This document shows, in pieces, positions 28,062-37,361 of a stretch of DNA of 64,000 nucleotides. The stretch comes from Pandoraea sputorum (GTDB lineage Bacteria > Pseudomonadota > Gammaproteobacteria > Burkholderiales > Burkholderiaceae), in contig NZ_CP010431.2 in the NCBI RefSeq assembly GCF_000814845.2, forward strand, positions 4,898,001 to 4,962,000, written 5' to 3'. Both the position numbers and the translations under genes were made by a program. Numbering within the stretch: the first letter of the stretch is position 1; each line of letters starts with the position of its first letter. The notes beneath the pieces were generated by a model. It searched no databases. It was not told the DNA's origin and was given only the letters and a program-made list of their open reading frames with translations.

Positions 28062-28142
28062 ACTCGACGCTTCCGCGTCAACGAAAAAGCGGTGCCGATT
28101 TGCACCGGCACCGCCATTTTTCACCATTCGGTGACGTATTGA

Positions 28143-28913
28143 TTAGTGCAGCACGCGCGCCTTCTGCGCATCACGTCGCGCCTTGGCACGACGCGTCATC
28201 ATGTTCAGCCCTTCGACGAAGGCCGAGAACGCCATCGCTGCGTAGATGTAACCCTTCGGGATGTGCGACCCGAAGCCCTCGGCGATCAGCGTCATACCGA
28301 TCACCAGCAGGAAGCCCAGCGCCAGCATGACCACCGTCGGATTCGCCGCGATGAAGCGCGAGAGCGGACCGGCCATGAACAGCATCGCCGTCACGGCTGC
28401 GATCACAGCGATGAACATGATCGGAATGTGCTCGGTCATGCCCACTGCCGTCACGATGCTGTCGATGGAGAACACGAGGTCCAGCACCAGAATCTGCATG
28501 ACAGCTGCGCGTGCGGTGATCGTCGCCAGCGTGCCCGATGCGTCGCCATTCGCTTCGTCTTCCGTTCCCGTTGCCACGTGGTGATGCATCTCCTTCGTCG
28601 CCTTCCACACGAGGAAGAGGCCACCAGCGATCAGGATCAGGTCACGCCACGAGAAGCCGTGGTCGAACAGTTCGAAGAGCGGCGTCGTCAGTTTTGCGAT
28701 CCAGGCCACCGTACCGAGCAACGCCAGCCGCATGACCAGCGCCAGTGCGATCCCCATGCGCTGCGTCCGTGCGCGCATCGCCAACGGTAATTTGTTCGTC
28801 AGGATCGAGATGAAGATCAGGTTGTCGATGCCGAGCACGACCTCCATGACGACCAGCGTGACAAGCGCCGCCCACACCGCCGGGTCAGCCGCCAAAGCAA
28901 GTAGATAGTCCAT
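28143..28913 (-). CDS. TerC family integral membrane protein (second paralogue)
   Basis: 256 residues starting at ATG 28913 ([14 protein letters not shown]). It has the paired acidic TerC motifs [18 protein letters not shown] (21-38) and [19 protein letters not shown], and a His/Glu/Asp-rich cytoplasmic loop ([17 protein letters not shown], about 108-124) that may bind metal. It belongs to the YgdQ/YoaE branch, unlike the shorter YjbE-like protein at 15733. A metal-efflux or redox-related membrane role is likely. Divergent from nhaR. The 5' leader holds a hairpin GGGATGAC (28943) / GTCATCCC (28969), but no yybP-ykoY manganese riboswitch is recognisable. Confidence 0.87.
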   Translation of the reverse strand: MDYLLALAADPAVWAALVTLVVMEVVLGIDNLIFISILTNKLPLAMRARTQRMGIALALVMRLALLGTVAWIAKLTTPLFELFDHGFSWRDLILIAGGLFLVWKATKEMHHHVATGTEDEANGDASGTLATITARAAVMQILVLDLVFSIDSIVTAVGMTEHIPIMFIAVIAAVTAMLFMAGPLSRFIAANPTVVMLALGFLLVIGMTLIAEGFGSHIPKGYIYAAMAFSAFVEGLNMMTRRAKARRDAQKARVLH

Positions 28914-29070
28914 ATGTGCGCCAGAGTTTCCGTATGGTTTTCGGGATGACCGTCGCCGTCTGGCACCTGTCATCCCCTTTCGTCTCCCGCACTCAACGTA
29001 GGGCGCGGGCTCAGGACAGCATCATCGTCGAACTCATGCTTCGCAAAAACCAGCTATATACTTCACTTTA

Positions 29071-29086
29071 GTTCGGTTTTTCCGAA
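29071..29086 (-). repeat. Inverted-repeat motif, copy 2 (nhaR promoter)
   Basis: Minus strand TTCGGAAAAACCGAAC; the core TTCGG-N5-CCGAA is a perfect palindrome ending 12 bases before the nhaR ATG. Copy 1 is at 28046. An autoregulatory operator for the LysR-type NhaR is the simplest reading. Confidence 0.5.
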
Positions 29087-29097
29087 GTCTTATCCTT

Positions 29098-30072
29098 ATG
29101 TTGAACTACCGCCATCTTTACTACTTCTGGGTGGTCGTCAAGGAAGGCGGCTTTGCCAGAGCCGCCGAGCGCCTCGACATGGCCGTCCAGACCATTAGCG
29201 CACAAGTCCGTGAGCTGGAAAAGTCGCTGGGTCACCAGTTACTCAAACCTGCCGGGCGCGGCGTCGCCATGACTGAGCCGGGACAGGCCGCTTTCCGACG
29301 TGCCGAGGAAATCTTCCGCCTCGGCCAGTCGATTCCCGACGAAGTCCGCGAAGCCGCGAGCGGCCGCGTGGCGCGCCTTGCGGTCGGTCTCGCCGACGGT
29401 ATCTCGAAACTCGCGGCCCACGCCATTCTCGCACCGGTGCTCGACACGCCATCGCTGCGACTCGTATGCCATGAAGGCGAGCACGAGCAGTTGCTCGCCG
29501 AACTCGCCCTGCACAAGCTCGATCTGGTACTCGCCAGCCAACCCGCGCCGTACAACCCGACGTTGCGACTCGTGAGCGAGCGTCTGGTGGAGTCGCCCGT
29601 CGACTGGTACGGACCCGCGTCGCTCGTGCGCAACGTCTCGCGCGATACCTTCCCGCAATGCCTCGCGACCCTGCCCGTATTATTGCCGACGGGACACTCG
29701 GCCCTGCGCGCCCGCCTCGACCAGTGGTTCGAGACGCAGGGCATTCGTCCGAACATTGTGGGCGAGTTTGAAGACAGTGCGTTGATGGCCGTGTTCGCCA
29801 CGCGCGGCATGGGCGTGTTCCCTCTGAGCGAGGCCGGGGCTGGCGATGTCTCGTTGCTGCGCGGACTGCGCTGGCTGGGCCGCCCGCAGGATGTCCACGA
29901 GGACATTCACGCGATTCGCTCGCGACGCGGCGAAGGACACCCACTCGTCACCCGCATCATCGAGGGCATGCGTGACACGACGACCGGGGTGACGTCCGGT
30001 TCTGATATAAGAAGGGCTGACGCGCCATCCGAGCCGTCGTCATCTGTGAGGAAACCTCATGTCCAGTCGTAG
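29098..30072 (+). CDS. nhaR: NhaR-type LysR-family transcriptional activator
   Basis: 324 residues starting MLNYRHLYYFWVVVKEGGFARAAERL, the characteristic NhaR opening (LNYNHLYYFW in E. coli), followed by the winged helix and an effector domain ending near residue 295; the last 25 residues are a Ser/Pro-rich tail. NhaR activates Na+/H+ antiporter and other stress genes in response to Na+ in E. coli. No nhaA is adjacent; the downstream overlapping gene is an AI-2E-type transporter. Confidence 0.9.
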   Translation: MLNYRHLYYFWVVVKEGGFARAAERLDMAVQTISAQVRELEKSLGHQLLKPAGRGVAMTEPGQAAFRRAEEIFRLGQSIPDEVREAASGRVARLAVGLADGISKLAAHAILAPVLDTPSLRLVCHEGEHEQLLAELALHKLDLVLASQPAPYNPTLRLVSERLVESPVDWYGPASLVRNVSRDTFPQCLATLPVLLPTGHSALRARLDQWFETQGIRPNIVGEFEDSALMAVFATRGMGVFPLSEAGAGDVSLLRGLRWLGRPQDVHEDIHAIRSRRGEGHPLVTRIIEGMRDTTTGVTSGSDIRRADAPSEPSSSVRKPHVQS

Positions 30073-31129
30073 CGACCAGCGCAAGTTCTTCCACCTCATG
30101 CTGTTCGTCGTGACGATCGTGTTCGGGTGGATTCTGTTCCCGCTGTTCGGCGCGGTGTTCTGGGGGACGATTCTCGCCGTGCTGTTCCAGCCGGTGCAGC
30201 GTCGCATTCTGGCCCGCATGCGCGGACGTCCCAATCTCGCCGCCCTCACCACGCTAGCGCTGATTCTGCTCATCGTGATTCTGCCGCTCACGCTCGTCGT
30301 GGGCATGCTGACGCAGGAAATCAGCACGGCGCTCGTGCGCTTTCGCACCGATCTGCCGCAACTGACGGTGTCCTTCCAGCAATTGCTCGACCGCCTGCCC
30401 GCCAGCGTTCACCGGATCATGGATCTGGCCGGCGTGCAGGACGTCAACGCCATTCAGCAGAAGCTGGGCGACGGGGCCGCACAGATCGGGCGTCTGGTCG
30501 CGGTATACCTCGTGAGCATCGGACAGAACACCGCACAATTGCTGGTGAGCTTCGGCGTGATGCTCTATTTGCTCTTCTTCCTGTTGCGCGACGGAACCGC
30601 GCTCGGCGCGATGGTTCGACGCGCCCTACCGCTCGACGAGCGTCACAAGGCTCAACTGATCCGTCAATTCACGACCGTGGTCCGCGCGACCGTCAAAGGC
30701 AACATCGCCGTGGCGGTGGCGCAGGGCGTGCTCGGCGGTTTCATCTTCGCCGTGCTCGGGATTCAGGGCTATGTACTGGCGGCCGTGGTGATGGCCTTTC
30801 TGTCGCTGCTACCCGCCGTGGGTGCCGCCGTGGTGTGGGTGCCCGTGGGCATCTGGCTGTTACTCGCCGGGCAAGTCTGGAAGGCGGTGATCCTGTTCGC
30901 GTTCTGCGGCACCATCGTTAGCCTGGTCGACAACGTGCTGCGCCCGATCCTCGTTGGCAAGGACACCAAGCTGCCCGACTGGGTGGTGCTGATCTCCACC
31001 CTCGGCGGCATGTCGCTCTTCGGCCTGACGGGCTTTGTGATCGGGCCGCTCATCGCTGCGCTGTTCATCGCGAGCTGGAATATCTACACGCGTCTGCGCG
31101 ACGACGATGAGCCGGCCGATGCAGGCTGA
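30059..31129 (+). CDS. AI-2E family (YdiK/PerM-type) membrane transporter
   Basis: 356 residues with eight predicted membrane helices and the family segments LFGAVFWGTILAVLFQPVQ near 28-46 and, in the last third, VPVGIWLLLAG, DNVLRPILVGK and GFVIGPLIAALFIA. Members have been linked to AI-2 export, Na+ or Li+/H+ antiport, and permease functions, so the substrate is open; linkage to nhaR makes a cation/H+ role worth considering. It starts 14 bases inside the end of nhaR, so translation is coupled. Confidence 0.87.
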   Translation: MSSRSDQRKFFHLMLFVVTIVFGWILFPLFGAVFWGTILAVLFQPVQRRILARMRGRPNLAALTTLALILLIVILPLTLVVGMLTQEISTALVRFRTDLPQLTVSFQQLLDRLPASVHRIMDLAGVQDVNAIQQKLGDGAAQIGRLVAVYLVSIGQNTAQLLVSFGVMLYLLFFLLRDGTALGAMVRRALPLDERHKAQLIRQFTTVVRATVKGNIAVAVAQGVLGGFIFAVLGIQGYVLAAVVMAFLSLLPAVGAAVVWVPVGIWLLLAGQVWKAVILFAFCGTIVSLVDNVLRPILVGKDTKLPDWVVLISTLGGMSLFGLTGFVIGPLIAALFIASWNIYTRLRDDDEPADAG

Positions 31130-31157
31130 TAGAGATCAGCGCTGCATGACTGCTGTA

Positions 31158-32729
31158 TTACTGCTGCAAGATGCCGTCGACGTCCGTAGCGACTTGCGCC
31201 ATCAGGCTGTCCCAGTCCCCGCGCGCGGGCTGCCGATACAACGAGACCGACGGATACCAGTCGCTGTCGCGTCGTGTCAGTTGCCAGCGCCAGTCCGGCG
31301 TGTAGTTCAGCAGCACCCACACCGGTTTGCCCAGCGCGCCGGCCAGATGCACCACCGCCGTGTCAGCGGCAATCACCAGATCCATTTGCGCAATGACGGC
31401 CGCCGTCTCCGCGAAGTCGCTAAGCTTCGCGCCGATATCGTGCACATTGCCGTGCGCGCTTCGGTAGCTCGCGAGTTCGGCACGCTCCTCGTCCGTGGCG
31501 TCGACCTGTAACGAATAGAACTGCGCCTTCGTGGCAAATAGCGGTGCCCAGTGCTTAAGCGCAATGTCCCGATGCGGTGGGAACGGACGCGTGCGCCACA
31601 CGAAGCCAATACGTAACTTGTGTAGCTCACCTTCCGGCCTCACCCCGAGCGCGGAGCGCCAGACCATCTCGCGTCCGGCACTGGAACGTAGATAGGGCGA
31701 GTGCACCGCCACGTCCCCCCCGACCTTGAGCAGATGCGGAAGGCTGAGCAGCGGAAGTTGCCAGTCGAACGACGGCACCGGCATGTGCTCGCCGAGCACC
31801 GTCACGCCGCGCGCGAAGCCGCCCAACAGCGTGACCAGCGGTGCCTGTACCGAGAGCACCACCGTCGCGCCCATCGCCACCAGACGCGGCACGAAACGCA
31901 CGAACTGCAACGTGTCGCCGAAGCCCTGTTCGCTGTAGACGAACACCGTCTTGCCCGCGAGCGGCGCTTTGCCGTCCCACAAACGATCGTTGAAACGCCG
32001 CTTCTGGCCACCGTCTTGCCAGCGCCATTCGTAGTCGTGCCAGCCGTGCTCGAAGTCGCCCAGCAGCAAATTGGTCTGCGCCCGGTTGGTCCGCGCACCC
32101 GCATGGTCCGGCGACAGCTTGACGGCATCGCGCAGGCACTGGAGCGCATCGGCGAAGGCATGCTGCTCGCGTAGCGCCACGCCCAGATTCACCAGCGGAT
32201 CGGGCTGCTGCGGCGCGATGGCGTTGGCGAGACGGTAAGCGGCGATCTCTTCATCGAAGCGCCCCAGCGCACCGAGCGCACGGCCCCGGTTGAAATGCGC
32301 CTGCCACAGCGCGGGGGCTTTGGCCGAGGTGCGCTCGAACCAGGCGAGCGCACGCGCGTTGTCTCCCGCCCGCGCCCACGTCAGACCGACAGTGTGCATC
32401 GTGCCGATGACATCGGGCGATTGCTGCACCGTCGCTTCGAACAGCGCTTCGGCGCGCATCGGACGCCCGGCTTGCAGGCTGGCCATTGCGGCATCGAACG
32501 TTGCCTGCGCCCCCGGACGCGGCACGAGCGCGAGCAGACGGTCGAAAGCATCGGCCGCGCCCTCTAAAGCGCCGGTACGCAACGAGACATACGCGAGCCC
32601 TTCGAGCGCGGGAAGAAATTCGGGGGATTGTTTCAGAACTTGTCGTAACTCGGCGATCGCCTCGTCGAGCCGGCCGGCGGCACTGAGTTGTCGTGCACGC
32701 TCGCAACGCGCGTCTAATGGCGTCGTCAT
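31158..32729 (-). CDS. TPR-repeat protein with a C-terminal GT9-like glycosyltransferase domain
   Basis: 523 residues. Residues 1-210 are six or so tetratricopeptide repeats (for example RARQLSAAGRLDEAIAELRQ and NRGRALGALGRFDEEIAAYR). Residues 230-520 look like a GT-B glycosyltransferase related to ADP-heptose transferase family 9: LAGKTVFVYSEQGFGDTLQF, then LRIGFVWRTRP and DLVIAADTAVVHLAGALGKPVW, the typical nucleotide-sugar site. It could modify a protein or flagellin, or be a non-enzymatic partner. The start could be 32738 or 32729. Convergent with the AI-2E gene. Confidence 0.78.
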   Translation of the reverse strand: MTTPLDARCERARQLSAAGRLDEAIAELRQVLKQSPEFLPALEGLAYVSLRTGALEGAADAFDRLLALVPRPGAQATFDAAMASLQAGRPMRAEALFEATVQQSPDVIGTMHTVGLTWARAGDNARALAWFERTSAKAPALWQAHFNRGRALGALGRFDEEIAAYRLANAIAPQQPDPLVNLGVALREQHAFADALQCLRDAVKLSPDHAGARTNRAQTNLLLGDFEHGWHDYEWRWQDGGQKRRFNDRLWDGKAPLAGKTVFVYSEQGFGDTLQFVRFVPRLVAMGATVVLSVQAPLVTLLGGFARGVTVLGEHMPVPSFDWQLPLLSLPHLLKVGGDVAVHSPYLRSSAGREMVWRSALGVRPEGELHKLRIGFVWRTRPFPPHRDIALKHWAPLFATKAQFYSLQVDATDEERAELASYRSAHGNVHDIGAKLSDFAETAAVIAQMDLVIAADTAVVHLAGALGKPVWVLLNYTPDWRWQLTRRDSDWYPSVSLYRQPARGDWDSLMAQVATDVDGILQQ

Positions 32730-33271
32730 GCGGCGCATCCTTGCTTATCTTGGAATGGGAGGGAGACGGGTCGGCAAGCCACACGAACGCCGCAAGCGGG
32801 GAAACCGCCCGCAGCGACCGGCGCCGTGGCCCGAGCAAGCGGTGCACACTACACGACCGCACGGCGCGAAGCAAGCCGCGGGGATTGGTCTGCGCAACCT
32901 CTCATAAGTTCACAACTTAAACGTAACCAATTGTCGCGGTCTCCCTTGTGCGACCGGGTTCGGGCAGATGTATACGATATTGGGACATTGCGATAAACGC
33001 CTTTGACAACGCGTTTTTCGAAAGCACAAAAATGCCGCTTCAAATCGGTATCGACTGACGAAACCCAGACTTCCCGCAGTGCAGCATAAAAACCACAGTC
33101 GCCCTTCGGCGACGAGGTTTGCCAACGTATGACACCCGCTTTAACATCTTTTTACGGGGCAATCTGGTAGCATCCGCTGCCGTCCCTGCACACGCGCAAC
33201 GTCGCTGCCGTGCTGCACTACGACGCTTCAGCCCTGTTGTCCGTCCGAACCCTCATCCAAACGAGGTCCTG
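32730..33271. other. Long intergenic region upstream of the ABC permease
   Basis: 542 bases without a credible gene. It carries a promoter candidate at 33119-33147 and a hairpin GTCGCC-CTTC-GGCGAC around 33098 that, read on the minus strand, is followed by TGTGGTTTTTA. AT content rises between about 32900 and 33060, as expected for control DNA. A frame open from 33119 adds a stretch of 51 residues with no family character. Confidence 0.5.
33119..33147 (+). promoter_or_regulatory. Candidate sigma-70 promoter of the ABC importer
   Basis: TTGCCA (33119-33124), 17 bases, then TAACAT (33142-33147). Start would be near 33154, giving a leader of about 118 bases before the permease ATG. Confidence 0.45.
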
Positions 33272-35011
33272 ATGACGCGCGTAGCCCGTCCGTTCATCCC
33301 CGCCACCGCGCGACGCCTGCTGCCCAACCGCTGGGATTTCATCGCTTTCCCGATCATCATCGGCTTTCTGATGGTCACCTCGTCGGGCATTCGACAAACC
33401 TGGGCCCCGCTGGCCGATCTGCATACCGAAGTCATCTCGCTGGACCCGGCTAATCTGCCCGAGTACGCACTACGCACAACCTTGCGTATGCTCGCGGCGA
33501 TGGTGGCGTCACTGATCTTCACGCTGGTATACGGCACGCTCGCGGCCAAGAGCCGCCGCGCGGAAAAGTTGCTGGTGCCGATGCTCGACATTCTTCAGTC
33601 GGTGCCGGTGCTGGGCTATATCTCATTTACCGTCACCTTCTTCCTCGCCCTGTTCCCGGGACGCGTACTCGGCGCCGAATGCGCCGCGATCTTCGCGATC
33701 TTCACAAGTCAGGCGTGGAACATGACGTTCTCGTTCTACCAGTCGATGCGCACCCAGCCGCGCGATCTGTCCGAAGTCGCGGTCAATCTGCGTCTCTCGC
33801 CGTGGCAGCGCTTCTGGAAGCTCGACGTCCCGTACTCCATGCCGGGCCTCATCTGGAACATGATGATGAGCATGTCGGGCGGATGGTTCTTCGTGGTGGC
33901 GTCCGAGGCGATCACCGTGGGCGACAAGACGGTCACGCTGCCGGGCATCGGCGCGTATCTCGCCACGGCCATCCTCCAGCGCGATCTGGGTGCCGTGGGT
34001 TGGGTGATTCTGGCGATGGTCGTCGTCATCGTCATTTACGACCAGTTCCTGTTCCGTCCGATGGTCGCGTGGTCGGACAAATTCCGTCTGGAAGACACGG
34101 TCTCGCAGGCCGCGCCCGAATCGTGGGTGCTGAACGTCATCCAACGCACGCGCGCCATTCAGTTGCTGCTGCGTCCGCTGGGCAAGCTGCTGCGCACCAT
34201 CGCCCGTATGCGTATGCCGATCTCGCTGCCCGCCGCGATCCACTCCGAGTCGAAGTCGCCGCTCTCGCGCGTGATCGACTGGCTGTGGGCTGCGCTGCTC
34301 GTGGTGCTCGGCGTGTTCGCCGCGTGGAAGATCGTCACGTTCGTGCTGAGCGAAGTCGGCGGACCGGAGATTCTGCGGGTGTTCGGTCTCGGCCTGATCA
34401 CGCTGGTGCGGGTGGTCGTGCTCATCGCGATTGCGTCGGCGGTCTGGGTGCCGCTGGGGGTGTTGATCGGCCTGCGTCCGAAGCTCGCCGAGCGAATTCA
34501 GCCGCTCGCTCAGTTTCTCGCGGCATTCCCGGCCAACCTGCTGTTCCCGATCTTCGTGGTGCTGATCGTCCACTTTCATCTGAATGCGGACATCTGGCTC
34601 TCGCCGCTGATCGTGCTGGGCACGCAGTGGTACATCCTGTTCAACGTCATCGCCGGTGCAACCGCTTTCCCGAACGACTTCAAGGAAGCCGCCACCAACT
34701 TCCGTATTCGCGGCTGGCAGTGGTGGCGTCAGGTCATGCTGCCGGGCATCTTCCCCTATTACGTGACGGGGGCGATTACGGCGTCGGGCGGCGCGTGGAA
34801 CGCATCCATCGTCTCGGAATATGTGCAGTGGGGCGACGACAAGGTCGCCGCGCACGGTCTGGGCGCCTACATCGCACAAACGACGGCCGCCGGCGACTAT
34901 CCGCGCATTCTGCTCGGCATCGCGGTCATGGCGCTGTTCGTCGTGCTGTTCAACCGTTTGCTGTGGCGTCCGATGTACGCCATCGCTGAAAACAAGCTTC
35001 GTCTGAATTGA
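33272..35011 (+). CDS. ABC transporter permease, two fused permease domains
   Basis: 579 residues with about twelve membrane helices in two tandem BPD_transp_1 units, roughly 70-290 and 370-575. Each has an EAA-like coupling loop: SEVAVNLRLSPWQRFWKLDVP in the first and KEAATNFRIRGWQWWRQVMLP in the second. The family serves nitrate/sulfonate/taurine-type importers. The ATG at 33272 has ACGAGG upstream. The ATPase starts 10 bases after it, but no substrate-binding protein gene is next door, so the solute is unknown or the binding protein lies elsewhere. Confidence 0.9.
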   Translation: MTRVARPFIPATARRLLPNRWDFIAFPIIIGFLMVTSSGIRQTWAPLADLHTEVISLDPANLPEYALRTTLRMLAAMVASLIFTLVYGTLAAKSRRAEKLLVPMLDILQSVPVLGYISFTVTFFLALFPGRVLGAECAAIFAIFTSQAWNMTFSFYQSMRTQPRDLSEVAVNLRLSPWQRFWKLDVPYSMPGLIWNMMMSMSGGWFFVVASEAITVGDKTVTLPGIGAYLATAILQRDLGAVGWVILAMVVVIVIYDQFLFRPMVAWSDKFRLEDTVSQAAPESWVLNVIQRTRAIQLLLRPLGKLLRTIARMRMPISLPAAIHSESKSPLSRVIDWLWAALLVVLGVFAAWKIVTFVLSEVGGPEILRVFGLGLITLVRVVVLIAIASAVWVPLGVLIGLRPKLAERIQPLAQFLAAFPANLLFPIFVVLIVHFHLNADIWLSPLIVLGTQWYILFNVIAGATAFPNDFKEAATNFRIRGWQWWRQVMLPGIFPYYVTGAITASGGAWNASIVSEYVQWGDDKVAAHGLGAYIAQTTAAGDYPRILLGIAVMALFVVLFNRLLWRPMYAIAENKLRLN

Positions 35012-35021
35012 AGGGACCGTG

Positions 35022-36338
35022 ATGCCGAACGATACTCAAACGATGACCGGAAAAGAGATCTTCTCGCTCGCCAACGTCAGTCGCGGGTTCCGCAAGGGCA
35101 GCGACGAGCGTCAGGTCCTCGACGGCGTGAACCTGCAACTGCATGAAGGCGAGATCGTCGGCCTGCTGGGCCGCTCGGGCTCGGGCAAATCGACGCTGCT
35201 GCGCATCATCGCCGGGCTGATTCAGCCCAGCTCGGGCGACATCCGCTACATGGGCGAGCCGCTCGAAGGCCCCCCCGAAGGCGTGGCGATGGTGTTCCAG
35301 ACTTTCGCGCTGTTCCCGTGGCTCACCGTGCTTCAAAACGTGGAAGCCGGGCTGGAAGCGCTCGGCGTCGAGCCGAAGGAGCGCCGCAAGCGTGCGCTGG
35401 CGGCCATCGACCTGATCGGTCTAGACGGCTTCGAGAACGCCTATCCGCGCGAACTTTCCGGCGGCATGCGTCAGCGCGTAGGCTTCGCCCGAGCGCTGGT
35501 GGTCAACCCCACGCTGCTGCTCATGGACGAGCCGTTCTCCGCACTCGACGTACTGACGGCCGAAACGCTGCGTACCGACCTGCTCGATTTGTGGAGTCAG
35601 CGTCAGTTGCCGATCAAGTCGATCCTGATCGTCACGCACAACATCGAGGAAGCCGTATTCATGTGCGACCGCATTCTGGTGCTGTCGTCGAATCCGGGCC
35701 GCGTGGTTGCCGAGATCAAGGTGCCGTTCCCGCACCGCCGCAACCGTCTCGATCCCGCCTTCCGCAAGATGGTGGACGACATCTACGCGCTGATGACCTC
35801 GCGTCGTAACGCCCACACCACGCAGAAGATGCCGCTGGAACTCTCCAGCCCGCTGCACGAAGTGTCGACCAACCTGATGGCCGGTCTGCTCGAAGCGCTG
35901 GCGGTGCCGCCGTACAACGGACGCGCCGACTTGCCCGATATTGCGCAGACGTTGCTGCTGGAGGTCGACGATCTCTTCCCCGTCGCCGAAATTCTCGATC
36001 AGTTGGGCTTCGCCGAACTCAAGGAAGGCGACATTCTGCTGACGGCGGCAGGCAAGCGATTCGTGGACGTCAGCACGCAGGAGCGCAAGGTGCTGTTCGC
36101 CGAGCACCTGCTGCGCCACGTGCCGCTCGCCGCAAAGATTCGAGCGGTGTTGCAAGAGCGTCGCGGACAGCGCGCGCCGCGCGTGCGTTTCGAGCAGGAG
36201 CTGGAAGATTCGATGTCGGACGATCTCGCACAGGAAACGCTCGACACCGCGATCAACTGGGGCCGTTACGCCGAGATTTTCTCGTACAACGATCACACGG
36301 AAACGTTCAGTCTTGAGGACGTGGAAGGCGCGACCTGA
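35022..36338 (+). CDS. ABC transporter ATPase (NrtD/SsuB-like) with C-terminal AAA-associated domain
   Basis: 438 residues. The nucleotide-binding domain covers about 12-240 with Walker A GRSGSGKS (50-57), signature LSGGMRQR and Walker B LLLMDEPFSALD. From about 265 to 420 there is an extra helical domain (ELSSPLHEVSTNLMAGLLEAL...) of the AAA-associated type found in anion-importer ATPases, likely sensory or regulatory. Start at ATG 35022, with AAGGGA upstream; a GTG lies just before. Together with the fused permease it makes a complete membrane part. A terminator follows at 36371. Confidence 0.9.
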   Translation: MPNDTQTMTGKEIFSLANVSRGFRKGSDERQVLDGVNLQLHEGEIVGLLGRSGSGKSTLLRIIAGLIQPSSGDIRYMGEPLEGPPEGVAMVFQTFALFPWLTVLQNVEAGLEALGVEPKERRKRALAAIDLIGLDGFENAYPRELSGGMRQRVGFARALVVNPTLLLMDEPFSALDVLTAETLRTDLLDLWSQRQLPIKSILIVTHNIEEAVFMCDRILVLSSNPGRVVAEIKVPFPHRRNRLDPAFRKMVDDIYALMTSRRNAHTTQKMPLELSSPLHEVSTNLMAGLLEALAVPPYNGRADLPDIAQTLLLEVDDLFPVAEILDQLGFAELKEGDILLTAAGKRFVDVSTQERKVLFAEHLLRHVPLAAKIRAVLQERRGQRAPRVRFEQELEDSMSDDLAQETLDTAINWGRYAEIFSYNDHTETFSLEDVEGAT

Positions 36339-36370
36339 GCGCCGCCTGCTGAATCCGGGGCGGACAAAAC

Positions 36371-36403
36371 AACGCCGCGCGAGTCGATCGACCGCGCGGC
36401 GTT
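36371..36403. terminator. Terminator of the ABC importer operon
   Basis: An 11-bp stem AACGCCGCGCG / CGCGCGGCGTT with an 11-base loop is followed by GTTGTTTGTG; the AAAACAAC on the left lets it work for the convergent outer-membrane gene too. Confidence 0.85.
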
Positions 36404-36467
36404 GTTGTTTGTGCTGCGACTTTCGCGACGGCCCGAATATGCCTCAGATCGCGTCTCCGAATACGTC

Positions 36468-37361
36468 TCAGAATGCGTAGCCCGCGCCGATCATCCATGT
36501 CTGGTTGATCGTCTTCGAATCGGGCTCGTAGGCATTCACGCCGGGGCTGACCTGCGTGACGCTGGAACGTCCGTACTGGAAGCGCGACCACTCGTAGGTC
36601 GCATTCACGTGGAAGTTGCGCGCTACCGCGTAATCGAGTCCGAAGCCCGCCACCACGACCGGCTTGTTGCCGAGATTGAAGGTGTTCTGCGAGCCCGCGA
36701 GCGTCATCGACGAGCCGACCATCGCGCCAGCGCGAATGTCCGCCGTCGCCACGAGCTTCGACGTCAGTTCCAGTTGGCCCATGAGGCCACCCCCGACCAC
36801 GTGGTGGCGGTAGCGCTCGTAGAAACCGTAAGGATCGCGGCTGCTGTCGCGAATCCAGTCCCGATAGCTGTAGCTGACGTACGGAATCACCTGCGCATTC
36901 CATGTCCCGAGATGGAACGGAATGGCCTTACCGGCTTTGAGGGTGACATCCGTGGCGGTCGAGCGCGTGGTCATCCCGTAATTCGACTGGATGACGCGAC
37001 CGGCGACGTCCTGTAAATAGCCGCCGTAGTTCACGTTGCCGTGCGCCACCCGCACCTGAGCGCCAAAGTACAGATTGGAGATGCCGAACAACTGCCGCTG
37101 CGTGGACGCCGTCAACGCAAAGGCTGCTGTCGTGCCGCTCTCGGAGTCGCTCTTGCCGGGGGCGATGGTTTCCCAGTAGTTCAGGCGCTGGGCACCGACA
37201 CCGAACCAGACCTGATTGTTGGCGCGCAGCATGGCTTCCTGCGCATGGACATTCGCCGCGAAAAGACTGGCGAGGCCAGCAGCGGCAACGACTAATGCGG
37301 TGCGTCCGAAGACAGTACCGCCGGGGCCGCAAACGATGGTGCGGCGCGTGTTCGACGTCAT
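36468..37361 (-). CDS. Outer-membrane beta-barrel protein
   Basis: 297 residues from ATG 37361, which has GGGAGGG 8 bases upstream. Residues 1-41 form a signal peptide with a twin-Arg-free basic start, hydrophobic core and cleavage after VHA (QEAMLRA mature). The mature part alternates short polar and hydrophobic strands and ends in Gly-Ala-Gly-Tyr-Ala-Phe, a C-terminal aromatic that directs BAM insertion. It resembles general outer-membrane channel proteins of Burkholderiaceae, but the substrate is unknown. Confidence 0.78.
   Translation of the reverse strand: MTSNTRRTIVCGPGGTVFGRTALVVAAAGLASLFAANVHAQEAMLRANNQVWFGVGAQRLNYWETIAPGKSDSESGTTAAFALTASTQRQLFGISNLYFGAQVRVAHGNVNYGGYLQDVAGRVIQSNYGMTTRSTATDVTLKAGKAIPFHLGTWNAQVIPYVSYSYRDWIRDSSRDPYGFYERYRHHVVGGGLMGQLELTSKLVATADIRAGAMVGSSMTLAGSQNTFNLGNKPVVVAGFGLDYAVARNFHVNATYEWSRFQYGRSSVTQVSPGVNAYEPDSKTINQTWMIGAGYAF

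Noticed and set aside
28940..28980. yybP-ykoY manganese riboswitch before the second terC
   Set aside because: The conserved core of that riboswitch is not found; only a plain hairpin is present.
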